A program made the translations under genes and the position numbers. From Hyposmocoma kahamanoa (Eukaryota > Arthropoda > Insecta > Lepidoptera > Cosmopterigidae): DNA of 64,000 nucleotides. The stretch's first letter is position 1; each line of letters opens with the position of its first letter. A model generated the notes under the pieces. It was not told the DNA's origin and did not search any database. It saw nothing but the letters and a program-made list of their open reading frames with translations. The DNA lies in contig NW_020654810.1 of the NCBI RefSeq assembly GCF_003589595.1, positions 6,526,791 through 6,590,790 on the forward strand, in the 5' to 3' direction. Positions 43,600-56,249 of the stretch are shown piece by piece.

Positions 43600-46500
43600 C
43601 TACATAAATTTTAAAATTAAAAAACGGGCGTCATCGCCGAATATCCAGTCAATTAAATAATGCAGCTGTCGCAATCCCAGATCCGAAATTTGGTAAAACA
43701 CATTACTCGTCATAAATTTCAAAATAACAACAAAAACTTAACGAAAACCCATTAGGGCTGCCGAATCTGACGCGGGGCTTGTTAACGGATAATTTCGACT
43801 CGTCCGGACCTCCGTCATAGACAAAACAAACAGCTGCCCTGACGGCAATTTGTGCATTTCTCTAAATGGCCGAGCACAAATTACATCTTATTATAAGCTT
43901 GTTTGCTTTACGACGGAACCCCTTCAATTATTTTTTTTTCGTGATCGATAATGTGGAGCGAGCAGTGAAGAAATTACAGTGGTGGCGATGTGGGCGCCTC
44001 CGCCCTCGGCGAGCGCGCGCCGCGGTGGGCCCGACACGGCCGCGATGCTCGATGCGCTGCGCTCACGCCGTAATTACGTATTCACAACTCATCTCGTCAT
44101 TAGCGGATGGCAACCCTGCCTGCGCCGCTGCCACATCACTGTTCAAAGAAATCTATCGATAACAGCCGCCGACAGAGGGGAACAACATGAAAGTATTCAA
44201 TAATTAACGACGCGTAATTACCGGTCGAAAGCTCGTGATGTGTCGCCCGCCCGGTTGCTGCTATTAAATGGCTTCAACAAAAAATTGGACGGTTTTCGCA
44301 AACGAATATCTGTCGTGCGCGGGGGCTGTCGGTGCGCGCCTACGCTGTGTCGCGACTTGCAGTGCGACGGCCGGCGCTCGCTCGCGGCGGCTCTTTACGT
44401 TCGCGGATAATTAGCGGGCTCATCTGAGCTCCTGTCATCTCCTTACACGTTTTTTCCTCGGCCGCCGGCGCAGACCACCGCGCGTCGTCTGGTTAACATT
44501 CCAATAATTTACCGCTTTATCCGGCGGTCGATTGGTGAATCTCGTTAGCTGGCCCGACTAGAGGTCATTTTTGTTTGTTTTGTATTAATGATGCCGCGTG
44601 AGCAGCCGGGGGCGCGCCGGCGCCGGCCCCGGCGCCACGTGAACCAAAATGGGTCAAAAATATTTCTTTTATTCCACTGAGGCTAGCCGGGTCATGCGTG
44701 TGCGCGGTAATTGAGTTATTCCACTTGAACGCCTCGCATACGCACTCCCGCATCTAACACCTACAATTGTAGATAGTAACTTTATATTTTTTTAGTTTTT
44801 GTGCAAACATGAGTTAAAAGCAGTGCTCATTAAATTCTTTATCCGTGGCGTTTGCAGGAGGAGGGCCATGAGGGTCGGGGACCAGGGTAAATTGGAACTG
44901 CAAACACGGGGATCTGGGCGGTGCGTTTGTGTAGTCTCGGAGCATGGCTGCTCGAGCGCAGGGAGTTAACACCTGCCGCCCGTGGTCGCCATGCACTGAC
45001 ACTATGTGTTAAGATTCTGGATTTGTGGCAACCTTCCCAATTTTTCCCACCTGCGCACGGTGTAAATTGGCTTGGTACATAACACATTCGTGTATATTTC
45101 TGACGCGTACCTGACTCGAAATGTTTTGAAATAACTTCATTTGTATGTCTTTGTATTTCAACTTGCTCTACGATCTGATTGTTGAATGTACATTTTTATT
45201 TGGCATCCGAACACTTAGTGGAATGAGCAGCTTTTCATTACGTAAATAAACAGTAAAAAGTTACAAAACGAAGACATGTTCCATCTGTCCAAGTTGGAAG
45301 ATAATAGTTTGCCTCAATAATCGGCGTATAAACAAACACTGGTTAGGATAGAGTCGAGTTATTTATTTTTTCTCCAAACCGAAATATGACAAATGGGCGG
45401 CGGGGCCGGCGGCGGCGCGGCGCGGGCGCAGCGCTCGCGTGTCGTCGCGCGGACCTCCCGCCATTTTAAAAACAAACACACATCACAAAAACTTGTTATT
45501 TATTCTCCAGTTATTCGAAGGGAAGGGCGCGCCCGATTTCGACGGAAAAAAGCATGAGTTATAATTAAAAACGTCTGAGGCTATACTCCGCATTTCTCCT
45601 AAGGCGGAACTGTCGGTGACAGGTTTTCATTAGACCATGCGCAGAGGAAACTTTGAGTACAGGTTTACACACATGCCAACTTCGTTTCCGGTTCAATCTC
45701 AACAATCAACAACAATCCTGTAGAAATGAAACACGTTTCTTTTTGTAATATTGGCCGCGTATTTTAATCAATGTTACTATTAAGTACGGGAATTTTGTAG
45801 TACTTAATATTACTAAGTTATGACTTCCCTGATGTTCACGAGATAGAGCCGTAATCATGGCCCGATCATCAACGGGATTTGGACCAGGCAAGCTCATTCC
45901 GGCGCTTGTTTTAACAGAAATGCCGATTAATTGATTCGATCTGTGTCGTAATTAAAATGGGTGATTAGGACGCGGGCCGGCGCCGGCGCCTCAAAGCGTC
46001 GCCGGCAACTCCAACATTCCTTTTGTTTTACCACGGGTCGTTTGTCGCCTGCGTGCTGCGTGGGTTTGCTTCCATCCCGCTCTAAGTTGGCCGCAACGGC
46101 TCGCGTAGGAGCGAGAGGCGCGCGGGCGCCGACCCCCTGCAGTGCCGTCGGCCGCCCGCCGCGCGCCCCGCCCAGCGCGACCAGCACTAATAATCAGATT
46201 ATGACAGCCCGTCGTCTCTCAACTCCGACAATATCAGCTTCTCTCGTCACTCTTCAATGTCTCATGAAACTTTGACATTAGAATTTCACTAGCTTCGAGA
46301 TTGGCCGATATAGTCAATCGTAATGCACCACCTGAGAATAAATGACACACAATGTCCTTCTTTGTATTAGACCTCAAAACCAGCAGGCGGTAATTAAATT
46401 TCAATGTCACTACTATCTCTCCTATTATTGGCGTTCAAATCAGAGACCAATTTTCGAAACCAAACCAGTTCTTCTGGGCAATGAAATTGTCCCAGTAATT

Positions 46501-47170
46501 GCCATAGAATCGTAATATCCGTAAAACGAGGTTGTTTGTCAACAACTTATAACTTAATAGAAAACGTTTAGAGTAATGAAGGCTTAAATGAAATTGTAAG
46601 AAATTTTGTTATTTTGTAAAAAGCGTATCGTCATTGGAAGTAATAGTCGAGTGGAGACGACAACGGCATCCGAAGCACGCGCCGCCGGGTCGCCGGCGAT
46701 CATATCGCGATCTCCAGGGAACACACACCTACCTCCTGATTAGTCACGGCACTGGGGACACCTTCCATCGCGCTCATCAAGTGGGCTGACGGGACCATAT
46801 TCCCACCGGGGCCGGCGATGTGTCTCGCGCCGCAGATGCATCGAGAGTTAAGCGATCATCGAAATCGCGCAGTCACCGGCTCCTGCACCTTTTTTCTCCT
46901 TCTAAAACAAACGAAGATCAAAAAGTAAACAGGACAACATTCCGAACTAAGAGAACATAAAAAATATGCCGTCCAGCTTCATCATGTTTTTGCCGGACGA
47001 CACGACAGCGGTTGATGATAATTTCTCATTAGGTTATAACATTTTTGTCGGCGGGTTCGTTGTAAATTCCTCAAATAATTTGGGGAAGAAAGTGGCCGTG
47101 TAGATGTTTTGTTTTTATGGCGCCAACGAGCGCGGGTTAGATTGGTATCGGCCGATACAGGCATTTAACC
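43600..47170. promoter_or_regulatory. GC-rich unique region, candidate conserved non-coding cluster
   Basis: In contrast to the AT-rich surroundings this stretch contains dense GC-rich islands (about 43960-44060, 44220-44760, 45390-45480, 45965-46180, 46660-46880). It is free of the SINEs and MITEs that occur every 1-2 kb elsewhere. TAATTA homeodomain-type cores are scattered in it (for example in CGTAATTAC around 44070 and 44210). No frame shows coding character or splice-bounded homology. Repeat exclusion next to a developmental transcription factor suggests cis-regulatory DNA. This is inference only. Confidence 0.4.
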
Positions 47171-48784
47171 CATGTTACGTGGAACCGGGGATATTCTCAC
47201 GATTCCGACTGGTTTGGTAACTAATTGTTATGTGAACGAATGAGACAGTCCACTGTATCGAAGTATTTAAAACACAAAATTGAAATTAGCTCTTAAAACA
47301 GAAGTTAAATCACCGAGTTTCATTTAATAAATAAATTGTTTACGAAACTTTTTTAATCAGCTTTACTATTAAATAATTTGCTGCTAAAAATTAACAATTC
47401 TATTTTTACACTGGTTAAAATATCTATTTTCCAAAAAGATTACAAATGTAACATGTACACCTCACTGTCACTAACTAAACATTATGGTAGCCACTCTACT
47501 ATTTTACATTTCAAAAAAGATCACCACGGAAGAGTGGAAATAAACACTTTTACTTAAAAACGAGGCACCCGACACGTGACACCAAGCTGCTACCATCTTG
47601 GCACCCATCTTACCACAGTACTTTTAGACATACAGATGACATCTTTCCTAAAACAAACTTTCGTACGTGATCACATCCCTACAGCCTCTACGTGTCCATA
47701 CCTTCAGGTGATTATTACTTGAGAGCATCAATCATAACTAAAAAACTCCGGTAAAAAACGTAGGGAATTCAAATTTATTACGTTTCACGGGAGAATTGAA
47801 ATATCGCGCTGAGTCTTACTTGTTTTCAAGGCCGTTATTTTTAATTTGTTAAACATTTTTATCTTTATAATAAGTCTAGAATGTGTCTGCAATAGGTTTA
47901 TAGTAAAAAATCCTATAAAATGGTTTAGATGTATATGACCTTTAATAAGAAGTACATTGTCATATTTTTCATCTTCAAACTGCATAAGCCTATCCTGATA
48001 CTGCTGATACACAGAAGTAAGACTTTAAACTTATTTTAATATCTGTGTGCATTGAGTTCAATGATTTTGCAAATGCAATAAATTGAGCTGAACTGACTTT
48101 CGAATATTTTCATATGAACGGGCATGGTAGAAGTTAGGTAAAAGGTGTCGAGGTACTGTATATTCCCTAGGAATATCCCAGAGTTGCATTCTATAATATA
48201 ACTTACACGAGTCGATATCTAAGTAACCGATAATCTCAAGTTATTTTCCAAAATTATTATTCATTTTAGACCAATCCTTGCTACCTGCAATTGAGCACTG
48301 TACACAGATCCTACAATTTATGTTAATGTACCAACCCCATGCCTCACCAGTTACAGTGGGAGGCTGTCTTCCGTCTCCCAAGCGCGATACGATCGGCGCG
48401 CGCGCACGTCGCAACTACGTAAATGTGCCGCTGGCGCCGCTCTATATCATAGGTTCATCTGGACTCTTTTGATTTTCGAAATACGCTCATTGTCTTTAGA
48501 GTTAAACTGGCAGCCTTCTGTACTTCCATTGAAAATCACAAGTCACACTGAAAGAGCAGCGGTCAGAAGAGCACTTTTGGTGCAAAGTATTTCTTTGTAT
48601 TTTGAATGTTATCTTCTAAAGAAAAAAGATCAAATTGATTTGAGTTGACAGAATGTAAATATAGTGCGACACCGCAGCAGCCGCGCGATATTTGTATGTA
48701 TGAATTTGTATTTCAAAGAGGCACCGTGCTAACTCCTCTGGCCTCTGCTCTTTCAGTGTGCCTCGACCCTAACCAAAATCTAAT
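47171..48784. other. No gene recognised
   Basis: AT-rich with a short GC-rich patch at about 48360-48440 (GATCGGCGCGCGCGCACG). No coding signal. Confidence 0.35.
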
Positions 48785-49084
48785 TTTTTTTTATAATATT
48801 AAATGACGAGACGGACAAGTCGTGCGACTGATGGTAAGGTACACGCCTGTCCATAACAGTTGCAGTGCCACTCAGAGCTTTAAATCCCAAAGATCTGAGG
48901 GGCACTGCGCACCTTGAGACATAAGTTGACAAGTTCCATGTGCCTGTAATTTCACCAGCACCCTTACTTACTCTTCAAAACCTGAATACTGTAATGCTGA
49001 CATTACTGCTTGGCGGCAGAAATAGGTAAGGTGGCAGTACTACCCTGGACGAACTCTTTCAGAATAAGCTAGCTCTACTGCTAC
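48785..49084 (-). mobile_element. SINE family A, near full-length copy
   Basis: All blocks are present: T-run, AAATGACGAGACGGACAAGTC, CTTTAAATCCCAAAGATCTG, TTACTGCTTGGCGGCAG and a head with a short insertion AGAATAAGCTAG. Confidence 0.85.
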
Positions 49085-49679
49085 GAAAAACTTGTCACTT
49101 TTGCTGTACCTTGTCTACTAATACTATTCTTTTCTTTGCGAAAGACATCATGCACAGCAGCCCAAAACAGAGCTCAAATTAGTGAAGATTCTATAATATA
49201 ATAAATGTTATATTAAACATTTTTATTTTAAACAAACTTAAGCGGCTCATTGATTACCCGGTGTGATACAGAGAGTACAGTACCTACAGTATTCATCCGT
49301 TTCGCCCTGAACACGCATCAATATGTGACACACTGACACGGGCGTGGCTCTGGTTGCGTTGGCGCACAACCCGCGCGCGCGCCGATATCATCGCCCTCGC
49401 GATGCGTATCACTCACGAACGTCGTCCTGCTACTGAATCCTTCGCTACAGGGATGTACTTGGGGATTCCTCAACTACAGCCTTTGATATTATACCATTTT
49501 CTTCTCTTTATATGAGCACCTACACACAAAAATGTCTTTCAGAGAAAATTTCACAGTTGTTCCTATTAAAGCTTTTTTTTCTGAATGCATTTAGGCTGTT
49601 CACAGTTCTATACTTGTATATCATAATATAATTGATATGTTTTTTTTTTTGTGAAATAACTCCACTAGTTTGTTATAAT

Positions 49680-49990
49680 TATTAAATACAAAGATCGGAC
49701 ACAAAGAAAAAATCCTTCGACCCGACAGGACTCGAACCGGCTACCACGGGATTCCGTCCCCATTGCTTTACCAACTAAGCTGAAGGTAGAGTTACCAAGT
49801 CGACGAATTTCTTCGATGTGACTGTTATAGATCTTGGCATTGACTTTTCGGCATTCGACACTGTAAGCGACATCTGTAAAAGATTTTATGAACCTTCTCA
49901 CTTCTGCTTTTGCTCTTGAGTCGAAGAATTTTTTCTTTCTGTTCTCTCTTATTGTTTTGTGTTTTTTGTTTGTGTTTGCAACCATCCTGT
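49680..49990 (-). mobile_element. tRNA-derived SINE group 2, long variant
   Basis: Minus-strand head CAGCTTAGTTGGTAAAGC and B box GGTTCGAGTCCTGTCGGGTC. The body continues through an AAGAATTCTTCGACTCAAGAG-like segment and differs from the other copies. Confidence 0.65.
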
Positions 49991-51333
49991 TCGATTTCCT
50001 CCCTGGTTTTGACTACTAACTACGCGATAACAAACAGACAAACGATTCAGATAAAGCGGAATGGGCGACCGAGTCACGGGTGCGGGACACTCGAGACACG
50101 ACTGTCCCATAACGCGGCAAGCATTTTCGGGAATTTATCGTGACCACGACTCACTTCTTTGGAATATAAAGATTCGGCATTCTTTTATTTCTGTAATCCA
50201 GTGAAAGTAAGAATCTGGAAAGGTACGGGTATTATTACCTATCACTCATATTTCATGATCTTGGAACTACCAGAATCAGAAAATCTGTAATTGTATGTTT
50301 TTGTATAAAAAAAGCGTGCATTTGACCTCCATCCACCTGATGGAAATGATGAGGTCGGCGATGAAGCATGCACACATAAATAATGCCTATACTTTCGGCT
50401 TGAAAAGGCCTAAGTTATAGCGTTCAGGGAATTAATCTGCAGGCTGGGAATTCGACTCCATAACCGTTCAATATGGAAGCGTCACGCTTCGTGTGAATCC
50501 TTGGAATATCCACAACATATGGGTGGAACCCCAGCGTACGTTTAATCCCCTGATGATGAAAAGAAAGCGGAATGAAATTATGCATTTTCATCGCACACTC
50601 TCCGTGATATAGAATACCGATAAGCAGGCAACTTTGCGGCGGTGTTAAAGTCTCTGCCGTTTCGCCTCTACTAAATCCAATACACGAAAAATACTAAATG
50701 GAAATAAAATTGTCTGATCTAAAATCGCGTGTGGTTATTGTCCAAACAAAACAACGTTTCGGGTTCTTTAAAGAACAGTTTCCATTTTCCTTAAAAAAAT
50801 CATCATTCACCATTTTTGCATTCATAACTGTTACCTGTTGCTTCACGAACACTTTCTACTTTATAAACACCCATACTTATAAAAGACCAGCAAACATGAA
50901 AGCTATCGCAAGACTGTATCAATGTCACATTACGACAACACAAATCTGAATTTTATTGTTTGACCTGAGCCCAAGCTTCAACGATCAAACATTGCGCCAG
51001 TCTGTACGAATTAGCACTGCGTTTTGTTGACGCGGCGACATAAGCTCTCATCAAACGGTTTCTTTGAAATGAGTTAAAGTGTGTTGCGACCATGTGATGA
51101 GGTTTAGTCTTTGTTTCTTTATTATTACACTGTATTGGTAACACGCACGTTTGGTGCTTTATACATTCAATTTTTTCAAAGGAGTTGGAAGATGTTGTTA
51201 GAATATTACAGACAATTTACAAATATGTTCGTTACAATGTCGCACATTCTGGCAAATCAATAATATCATTTCATTTCAATGTATTTATTAGACAATATGT
51301 TAAAATATACAGGTAAGACACTTAGATAGTTTA
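49991..51333. other. No gene recognised
   Basis: Unique-looking DNA with one foldback fragment at 50722. The minus frame at 50953-51144 lacks any motif. Confidence 0.35.
50722..50775. mobile_element. Foldback element, short fragment
   Basis: AAATCGCGT followed by CAACGTTTCGGGTTCTTTAAAGAAC matches the left inner portion of the foldback family. Confidence 0.4.
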
Positions 51334-51588
51334 GTTGCTGTAGACCTCCTTGTGAAAGAGTTCGTCCAGGCTAGTACTGCCACCTTACCTATTTCTGCCG
51401 TCAAGCAGTAATGTCAGCATTACTGTGTCCGGAACACATTTTGAAGGATAAGGGTGCTGGTGAAATTACAGGCACATGGAACTTGTCAACCTATGTCTCA
51501 CCTTATGTGCAACTGTTTTGGACAGGCGTGTAGCTTACCATCAGGCGCACGACTTGTTCGTCCCGTCACTTGGTAATATAAAAAAAAC
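51334..51588 (+). mobile_element. SINE family A, internally deleted copy
   Basis: Sense copy with head TAGACCTCCTTGTGAAAGAG, then a gap after TATGTCTCACC, then the tail GTCCCGTCACTTGGTAATAT with an A-run. Confidence 0.82.
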
Positions 51589-51745
51589 TTTCGTTGTCAC
51601 TAAGAAACCAAAAGACCAAAAGATTGCACTGTCATTTAGAATCGTCGATGTTGCATTGTAACTGTCATAGTTTGACAGGTCTGAACCAAAATTAAACAAT
51701 TTCCGAATTTTGATATAGAAAGATACAAATACACTCAAACACACA

Positions 51746-52024
51746 ACAAGTTCAGAAGTCCCACGTGCCTGTAATTTCATCAGCACCGTTACCTTTCAAC
51801 AACGGAATGCAGTAATGCGAGCATTACTGCTTGGCGGCAGAAATAGGTAAGCTGGCACTACTGCCAGAAACTGATACTGCTTGTGAAAGAGTACGTCCAG
51901 GGAAGTATGTACATACTTCCACAAACTAACTTAACGTAACTTTCACAAAATGTTTGAAAGAGTACATCCAGGGAAGTATGTACATACTTCCCTGGATGTA
52001 CTCTTTCACAAGGGGCTCTACTGC
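51746..52024 (-). mobile_element. SINE family A, rearranged copy containing palindromes
   Basis: From AGAAGTCCCACGTGCCTG to the head GGGGCTCTACTGCAAC. The head part (about 51880-52010) is duplicated in inverted form, giving the palindromes listed separately. Confidence 0.8.
51956..52007. repeat. Perfect 52-bp palindrome within SINE family A
   Basis: The sequence centred on AGTATGTACATACT is identical to its own reverse complement over 52 bases. Each half is the family A head motif (GAAAGAGTACATCCAGGG). A 20-bp palindrome with the same core stands just upstream at 51901-51920. Confidence 0.92.
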
Positions 52025-52929
52025 AACTAAAATCAGATGTGTTGATCTAAAATTAAGTTTACTTTGTTTTCTCAACACGAAAATTTACGTTACTGTAAAG
52101 TTATTAGCATGATATAGGTAAACGTTCACAAAATGTTTGATTTCCTACCTAAACTTTCTCGTAATTGACAGGTTCATGAATGTTTAAAAAAGTTACTTAC
52201 CAGAAATACGAATCAGCAATAAAACATCTACACTTCAACTAAATAATATATATAGAGCTATTAATTCCTCTCTTTGAAATCCTAGAATCGTTAAAAATAA
52301 AAGGCAAAAATCTAAATAAAATATTTACCTTTTCACTTACAAAACTCTTCTTCTAAATAACGTAGTTAAGTAACTATATACATCTAAAATATGTAACAAA
52401 ATCACATACAGTTTTCAGAGAGGCATTACCTCTCTTTGTATTATTTCCTTAAATCTAGATAGCCTATTCCAATGCCAAATGATTCGTAAAATTTCCTCCT
52501 GTGTTAAAACTTAAACCATAGGCTATTTTTACGTTAAGTAATTAACATCATCTCAAAAATCCCGTTAGGTTCTATAATCCAAAGAGTCGCATAACACTTA
52601 ATGTTAGGTTCAATGTCAATAGAGCGGTGTCGCGACTCGCGAGAAGCCGCCCACTAATTGCGGCAATGACGCGCGGTCGTCGGCACGTTTGATCTAAGGT
52701 CTGCGTACACGCAGCCTTGGCGCGATTCGACGAAGCACTCGATTGGACAGTGTAAGCGGTAAGCGAATTGCTTTTACATGCGAAAGTCCTTCTATAAATA
52801 TTGTATAGCTACAAACCTCGAAAATGTCTTCCTGTCTTTTCCATTTACGTTACTGTATTTGAAATTTAGTTAGATCAAATAAACTAAAATGATTTTTTAA
52901 AAAATGAATCCTGAACAATGTCTCATCAA
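52025..52929. other. No gene recognised
   Basis: AT-rich, with a GC-richer unique patch at 52615-52790 (GTGTCGCGACTCGCGAGAAG) resembling the islands elsewhere on this side of the T-box gene. Confidence 0.35.
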
Positions 52930-53235
52930 ACACGTGTTCATCATCATCAACCCACCACTGCCGAGCACGGGTCTCCTCTCTGACGGTAGTCCACCACCCT
53001 GGACCAAGTGGCGGGTTGGAGACTTCACACGTTTTCCGAGAGGTGTGAACCTTCCTCGACGTGCAAGTTTCATCCCGATGGTTTCTTCCACCGAAAAGCT
53101 CATGGTGATTTTCAAATTAAATTCGTCACATAACTTCCGAAAAATTCAGAGGTGCGTTTTCGGATTCGAAACCACGGCCTCTACTTGAGAGGCGGTAGGT
53201 CAAATCCACAAATCATTAGACTACCACGGCTTAAC
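52930..53235 (-). mobile_element. tRNA-derived SINE group 4, near full-length copy
   Basis: Minus strand: GCCGTGGTAGTCTAATGATT (A-box region), GTGGTTTCGAATCCGAAAACG (B box), then a body ending GAGGAGACCCGTGCTCGGC. I recognise this as a common Lepidopteran SINE layout. Confidence 0.82.
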
Positions 53236-53270
53236 ACGTGTTCAGTCTATATTTGCCTATTTCTTCTTTT

Positions 53271-53525
53271 CTTACCTATTTCTGCCGCCAAACAGTAATG
53301 TCATCATTACTGTGTTCCGGTTTTGAAGGGTAAGGGTGGTGGTGAAATTACAGGCACATGGGTCTTGTCAACTTATGTCTCAGGGTAACAGGCGCAGTGG
53401 CAGTGCCTCTCATATCTTTGTGATTTGAAGCGCTGAGTGGCACTGCAACTGTGATGAACCCATCCATAATAGTTGCAGTTGCGTGCGCCTGATAGTAGCC
53501 GTCACTTGATAATATAAAAAAAAAA
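53271..53525 (+). mobile_element. SINE family A, 5'-truncated copy
   Basis: Begins in TTACCTATTTCTGCCGCC and ends GTCACTTGATAATAT plus a run of ten A. It directly follows a tRNA-derived SINE. Confidence 0.82.
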
Positions 53526-53705
53526 TTTTGACAACCACACCAATTACCTGAGGCCTTACCATGATCTCTTATAACAGTTTAGAATAGGTTCGTAGCGACG
53601 AAAAAAGCGGGAAGATGATATACACTTCATGTAGCGCTGTCTCCTAAACATAATCGTAATAAATGTTCATAAAGTCCCTGCTATCAAAGTAGAGAATTTC
53701 TTGTA

Positions 53706-53765
53706 CTGTAAGTACCAGGGCAACAGAATTCACTCCGGGACACAACTCAGAACACCTAGAAAATA
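53706..53765 (-). mobile_element. tRNA-derived SINE group 3, 3' fragment
   Basis: Inverted AGTACCAGGGCAACAGAATTC and CTCAGAACACC match the distal part of the group. Confidence 0.5.
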
Positions 53766-54414
53766 TTGCAGGACTCATTGTTACTAACCTTACAAGAATA
53801 ATCATACTTTGAATCGTACATTAATATATCCTAGTTCATACAACACCCAGTACTTTTCCACTTATACCACACATATAAAATTAATATCAATTAGCACACA
53901 CTGGCTTAATTGTGAATCAAGAGCGGCTCGCGTGCGGCAGCCTTTGACGGCGAACGATGCGTACGCGCAGCCGCACACACTTCGCCGAAACACTTCCTAA
54001 AATACAAGCACCATTCATAGCGTGCAATTATGCACTCTATCTTGCTAACTTACAGATAATTATTACTGCTACTGCTCATCTTTAAAAAGCTATGCAAGTA
54101 ACATTTGGATAATAAAGTCCCTTTTCTGTTTCACATTTCGTAGTTAATACGAGAGCCTTCACGTCGAAGTTATATTTTATTTAATGTCAGCAAGTCCCGC
54201 TAATTTTATACCATTAGAAGACCAAGCAAGGGTCTTTCTGAAGCTGTATTGTTGGTTACAGTGAAGTCACGTGGTTCTAGGTAATGCGGTATCACGGTAG
54301 GACGAGCACAGATCCTGTGGTAGATTGATGGTAATGCCACTTTGTGGTTGGTCAGCCACCTGCAAGTCCTATACCTACTAAAGTATATCTGTATATTATC
54401 GGAAATGCAACAAT
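53766..54414. other. No gene recognised
   Basis: Contains a GC-rich unique patch at 53920-54000 (GCGGCTCGCGTGCGGCAGCC) in AT-rich DNA. Confidence 0.35.
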
Positions 54415-54478
54415 ATTTTCTCGATTTAAATCGCGTACATTTGTTTTTACCAACAAACCAACGTTTCGGGCTCTATAT
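54415..54478. mobile_element. Foldback element, truncated copy 4
   Basis: Left half only: CGATTTAAATCGCGTACATTTG, then CAACGTTTCGGGCTC. It is directly joined to the 3' end of a tRNA-derived SINE at 54479. Confidence 0.5.
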
Positions 54479-54525
54479 GGCTCCCATTTACCCGCGACCC
54501 AGGGCTTCCCTAGTGCGGGGCTATA
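54479..54525 (+). mobile_element. tRNA-derived SINE group 1, 3' fragment
   Basis: CCGCGACCCAGGGCTTCCC and TAGTGCGGGGCTAT, fused behind a foldback fragment. Confidence 0.55.
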
Positions 54526-54917
54526 AAAAAAATAATAAAAAACATAACACGGCTGAATGAGATAAGGTAGGTAGGTAATTACATCTAATATTAAGCGAAA
54601 TCACTCTGTTCTGAAGTATAGTTACAAAAATATTTAATTCTAAATTACCTTTTATTTTGTTTACCAAAAAACATTCCAATTTACGCTACATACGTCCAAT
54701 TTGCAAGATATTTTAACAATATGCCTTTTTACTAAATCAAGTTTATGAAATAAAAGAGAAATAAAAAAATAGCATTTCTTTTCTATTTTTTTATGATTAT
54801 TACAATCTGACCATGGGTCCTGTAAAAATTTTCCAATGAGTAACAATCGTGAAAGCTAAAGAACTTCTATGTCTATTATGCTATAAAATTAAATTTTGTT
54901 TGGGACGTTTGGGGGAT

Positions 54918-55050
54918 TTCTGCGTTGCGGCTTTGAAGGCTAAGGGTGCTGGTGAAATGACAGGCACATGGGACTTGTCTTATGTCTCAGGGTGACGGGC
55001 GCTGAGGCAGTGCCCCAGGCGCATGACTTGTCCATGACTTGGGATCGTAA
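54918..55050 (+). mobile_element. SINE family A, first of a direct pair
   Basis: TGCGTTGCGGCTTTGAAGG centre to CAGTGCCCC, joined to a short tail CAGGCGCATGACTTGTCC. Both head and distal centre are lost. Confidence 0.72.
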
Positions 55051-55061
55051 AATTAGAAGCA

Positions 55062-55352
55062 GGAGAGCTCCTTGTGAAAGAGTTCGTCCAAGAAAGTACT
55101 GCCACCTCACCAATTTCTGCCGCCAAGCAGTAATGTTAGCATTACTATGTTCCGGTTTTGTAGGATACGGGTGCTGGAAATTACAGCCACATGGGACTTG
55201 TCAACATGTCTCAGGGTGTCGGGCACAATGGCAGAGCCCCTCAGATCTTTGCGATTTAAACCTCTGAGTGGCACTGCAACTGTTATCGACAGGAATGTAC
55301 CTTACCATCAGGCGCACGAATTGTTCGTCCCGTCACTTGATATTTAAAAAAA
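55062..55352 (+). mobile_element. SINE family A, second of a direct pair
   Basis: Near full length: head AGAGCTCCTTGTGAAAGAG to tail CCGTCACTTGATATTTAAAA. Confidence 0.85.
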
Positions 55353-56058
55353 TGTGCTACGTAGTTTTTTAACCGTCTCGTTGATGTCTCTGAATTTAAA
55401 TCAATGAACATTAACAATCAATTGGCATACTTCAACTCAGTCATTACAATCCCTGCTGAGTTAAAGAATCCTCAAACAAATAAAAATATGATAAATTTAA
55501 ATTCAACAGCTACTATCTCCACATCTCAGAATGGATGAAACGTAGTTCGATCATCAATTCTTCCTTAAAATCGGCGCTTTGACAGGGTTATAATTAGAAA
55601 ATGTCTGTCTGTCTGTTTTTAATGTCACAGGTCCCATACTGTGCTCGCATTTCATTAAATAGGATGTTAAAAAATAGTGGGTAGTCGTAAAACGGCCTGA
55701 TTTATAAGGGGTCGGGCCTTGTCAGCCACCGGACTATACAAGGTTGTATAGCAATATATACAGGCAGAAGTCATAATTAATAATCGATTTTGTTTTCGGT
55801 TGTGGTAGATCAGAATAGATTTTTGAGGATATGCCTGGTTGGAAAGGGGACTCGCTAGTTGGGACTAGAAACTGCACCCTTGCCATATCATAATGCCATA
55901 TCTGCAAATGGACTATTTTGCAGGATAGAGTTTTAAAGATTTTTTTTTTTGCTTAAAGAAGTTATAAAATTTCACATAACATAATTTGTTTCGTATTTTT
56001 CGTATTATTCTAATAAATTTCATGTGATAATAGCATTTTTTACGTGTGATCACATGTG

Positions 56059-56105
56059 AGATTTCGTACCATTGGTAGCTGTATTATACCAATGGTAAGA
56101 AATCT
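56059..56105. repeat. Short hairpin with 19-nt arms
   Basis: AGATTTCGTACCATTGGTA and TACCAATGGTAAGAAATCT pair with one mismatch around a 9-nt loop. No family in the window matches it. Confidence 0.45.
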
Positions 56106-56249
56106 TAACCCGTATTTTTTTACAAATTTGTTGATTTTTAAACACAATTTTGTTATAACAGTTTTTAGTATTGTATTATGTGTATATCTATTATATTAGG
56201 TGTATAGTGTATATCTTAATTTGTACAACATTTAAATTATCTACGGTTC

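Noticed and set aside
43866..44203. Two overlapping frames of 74-98 residues in the GC-rich island
   Set aside because: Low stop density follows from GC content; no homology, no splice boundaries, and arginine/alanine-rich composition typical of non-coding GC DNA.
45260..45300. Candidate T-box exon 3 (CATGTTCC similar to RMFP coding)
   Set aside because: The frame does not continue with T-box residues and there is no acceptor in the required phase.
45927..46275. Overlapping frames on both strands with alanine- and arginine-rich sequence
   Set aside because: Both strands are open over the same bases, a GC effect; no recognisable domain.
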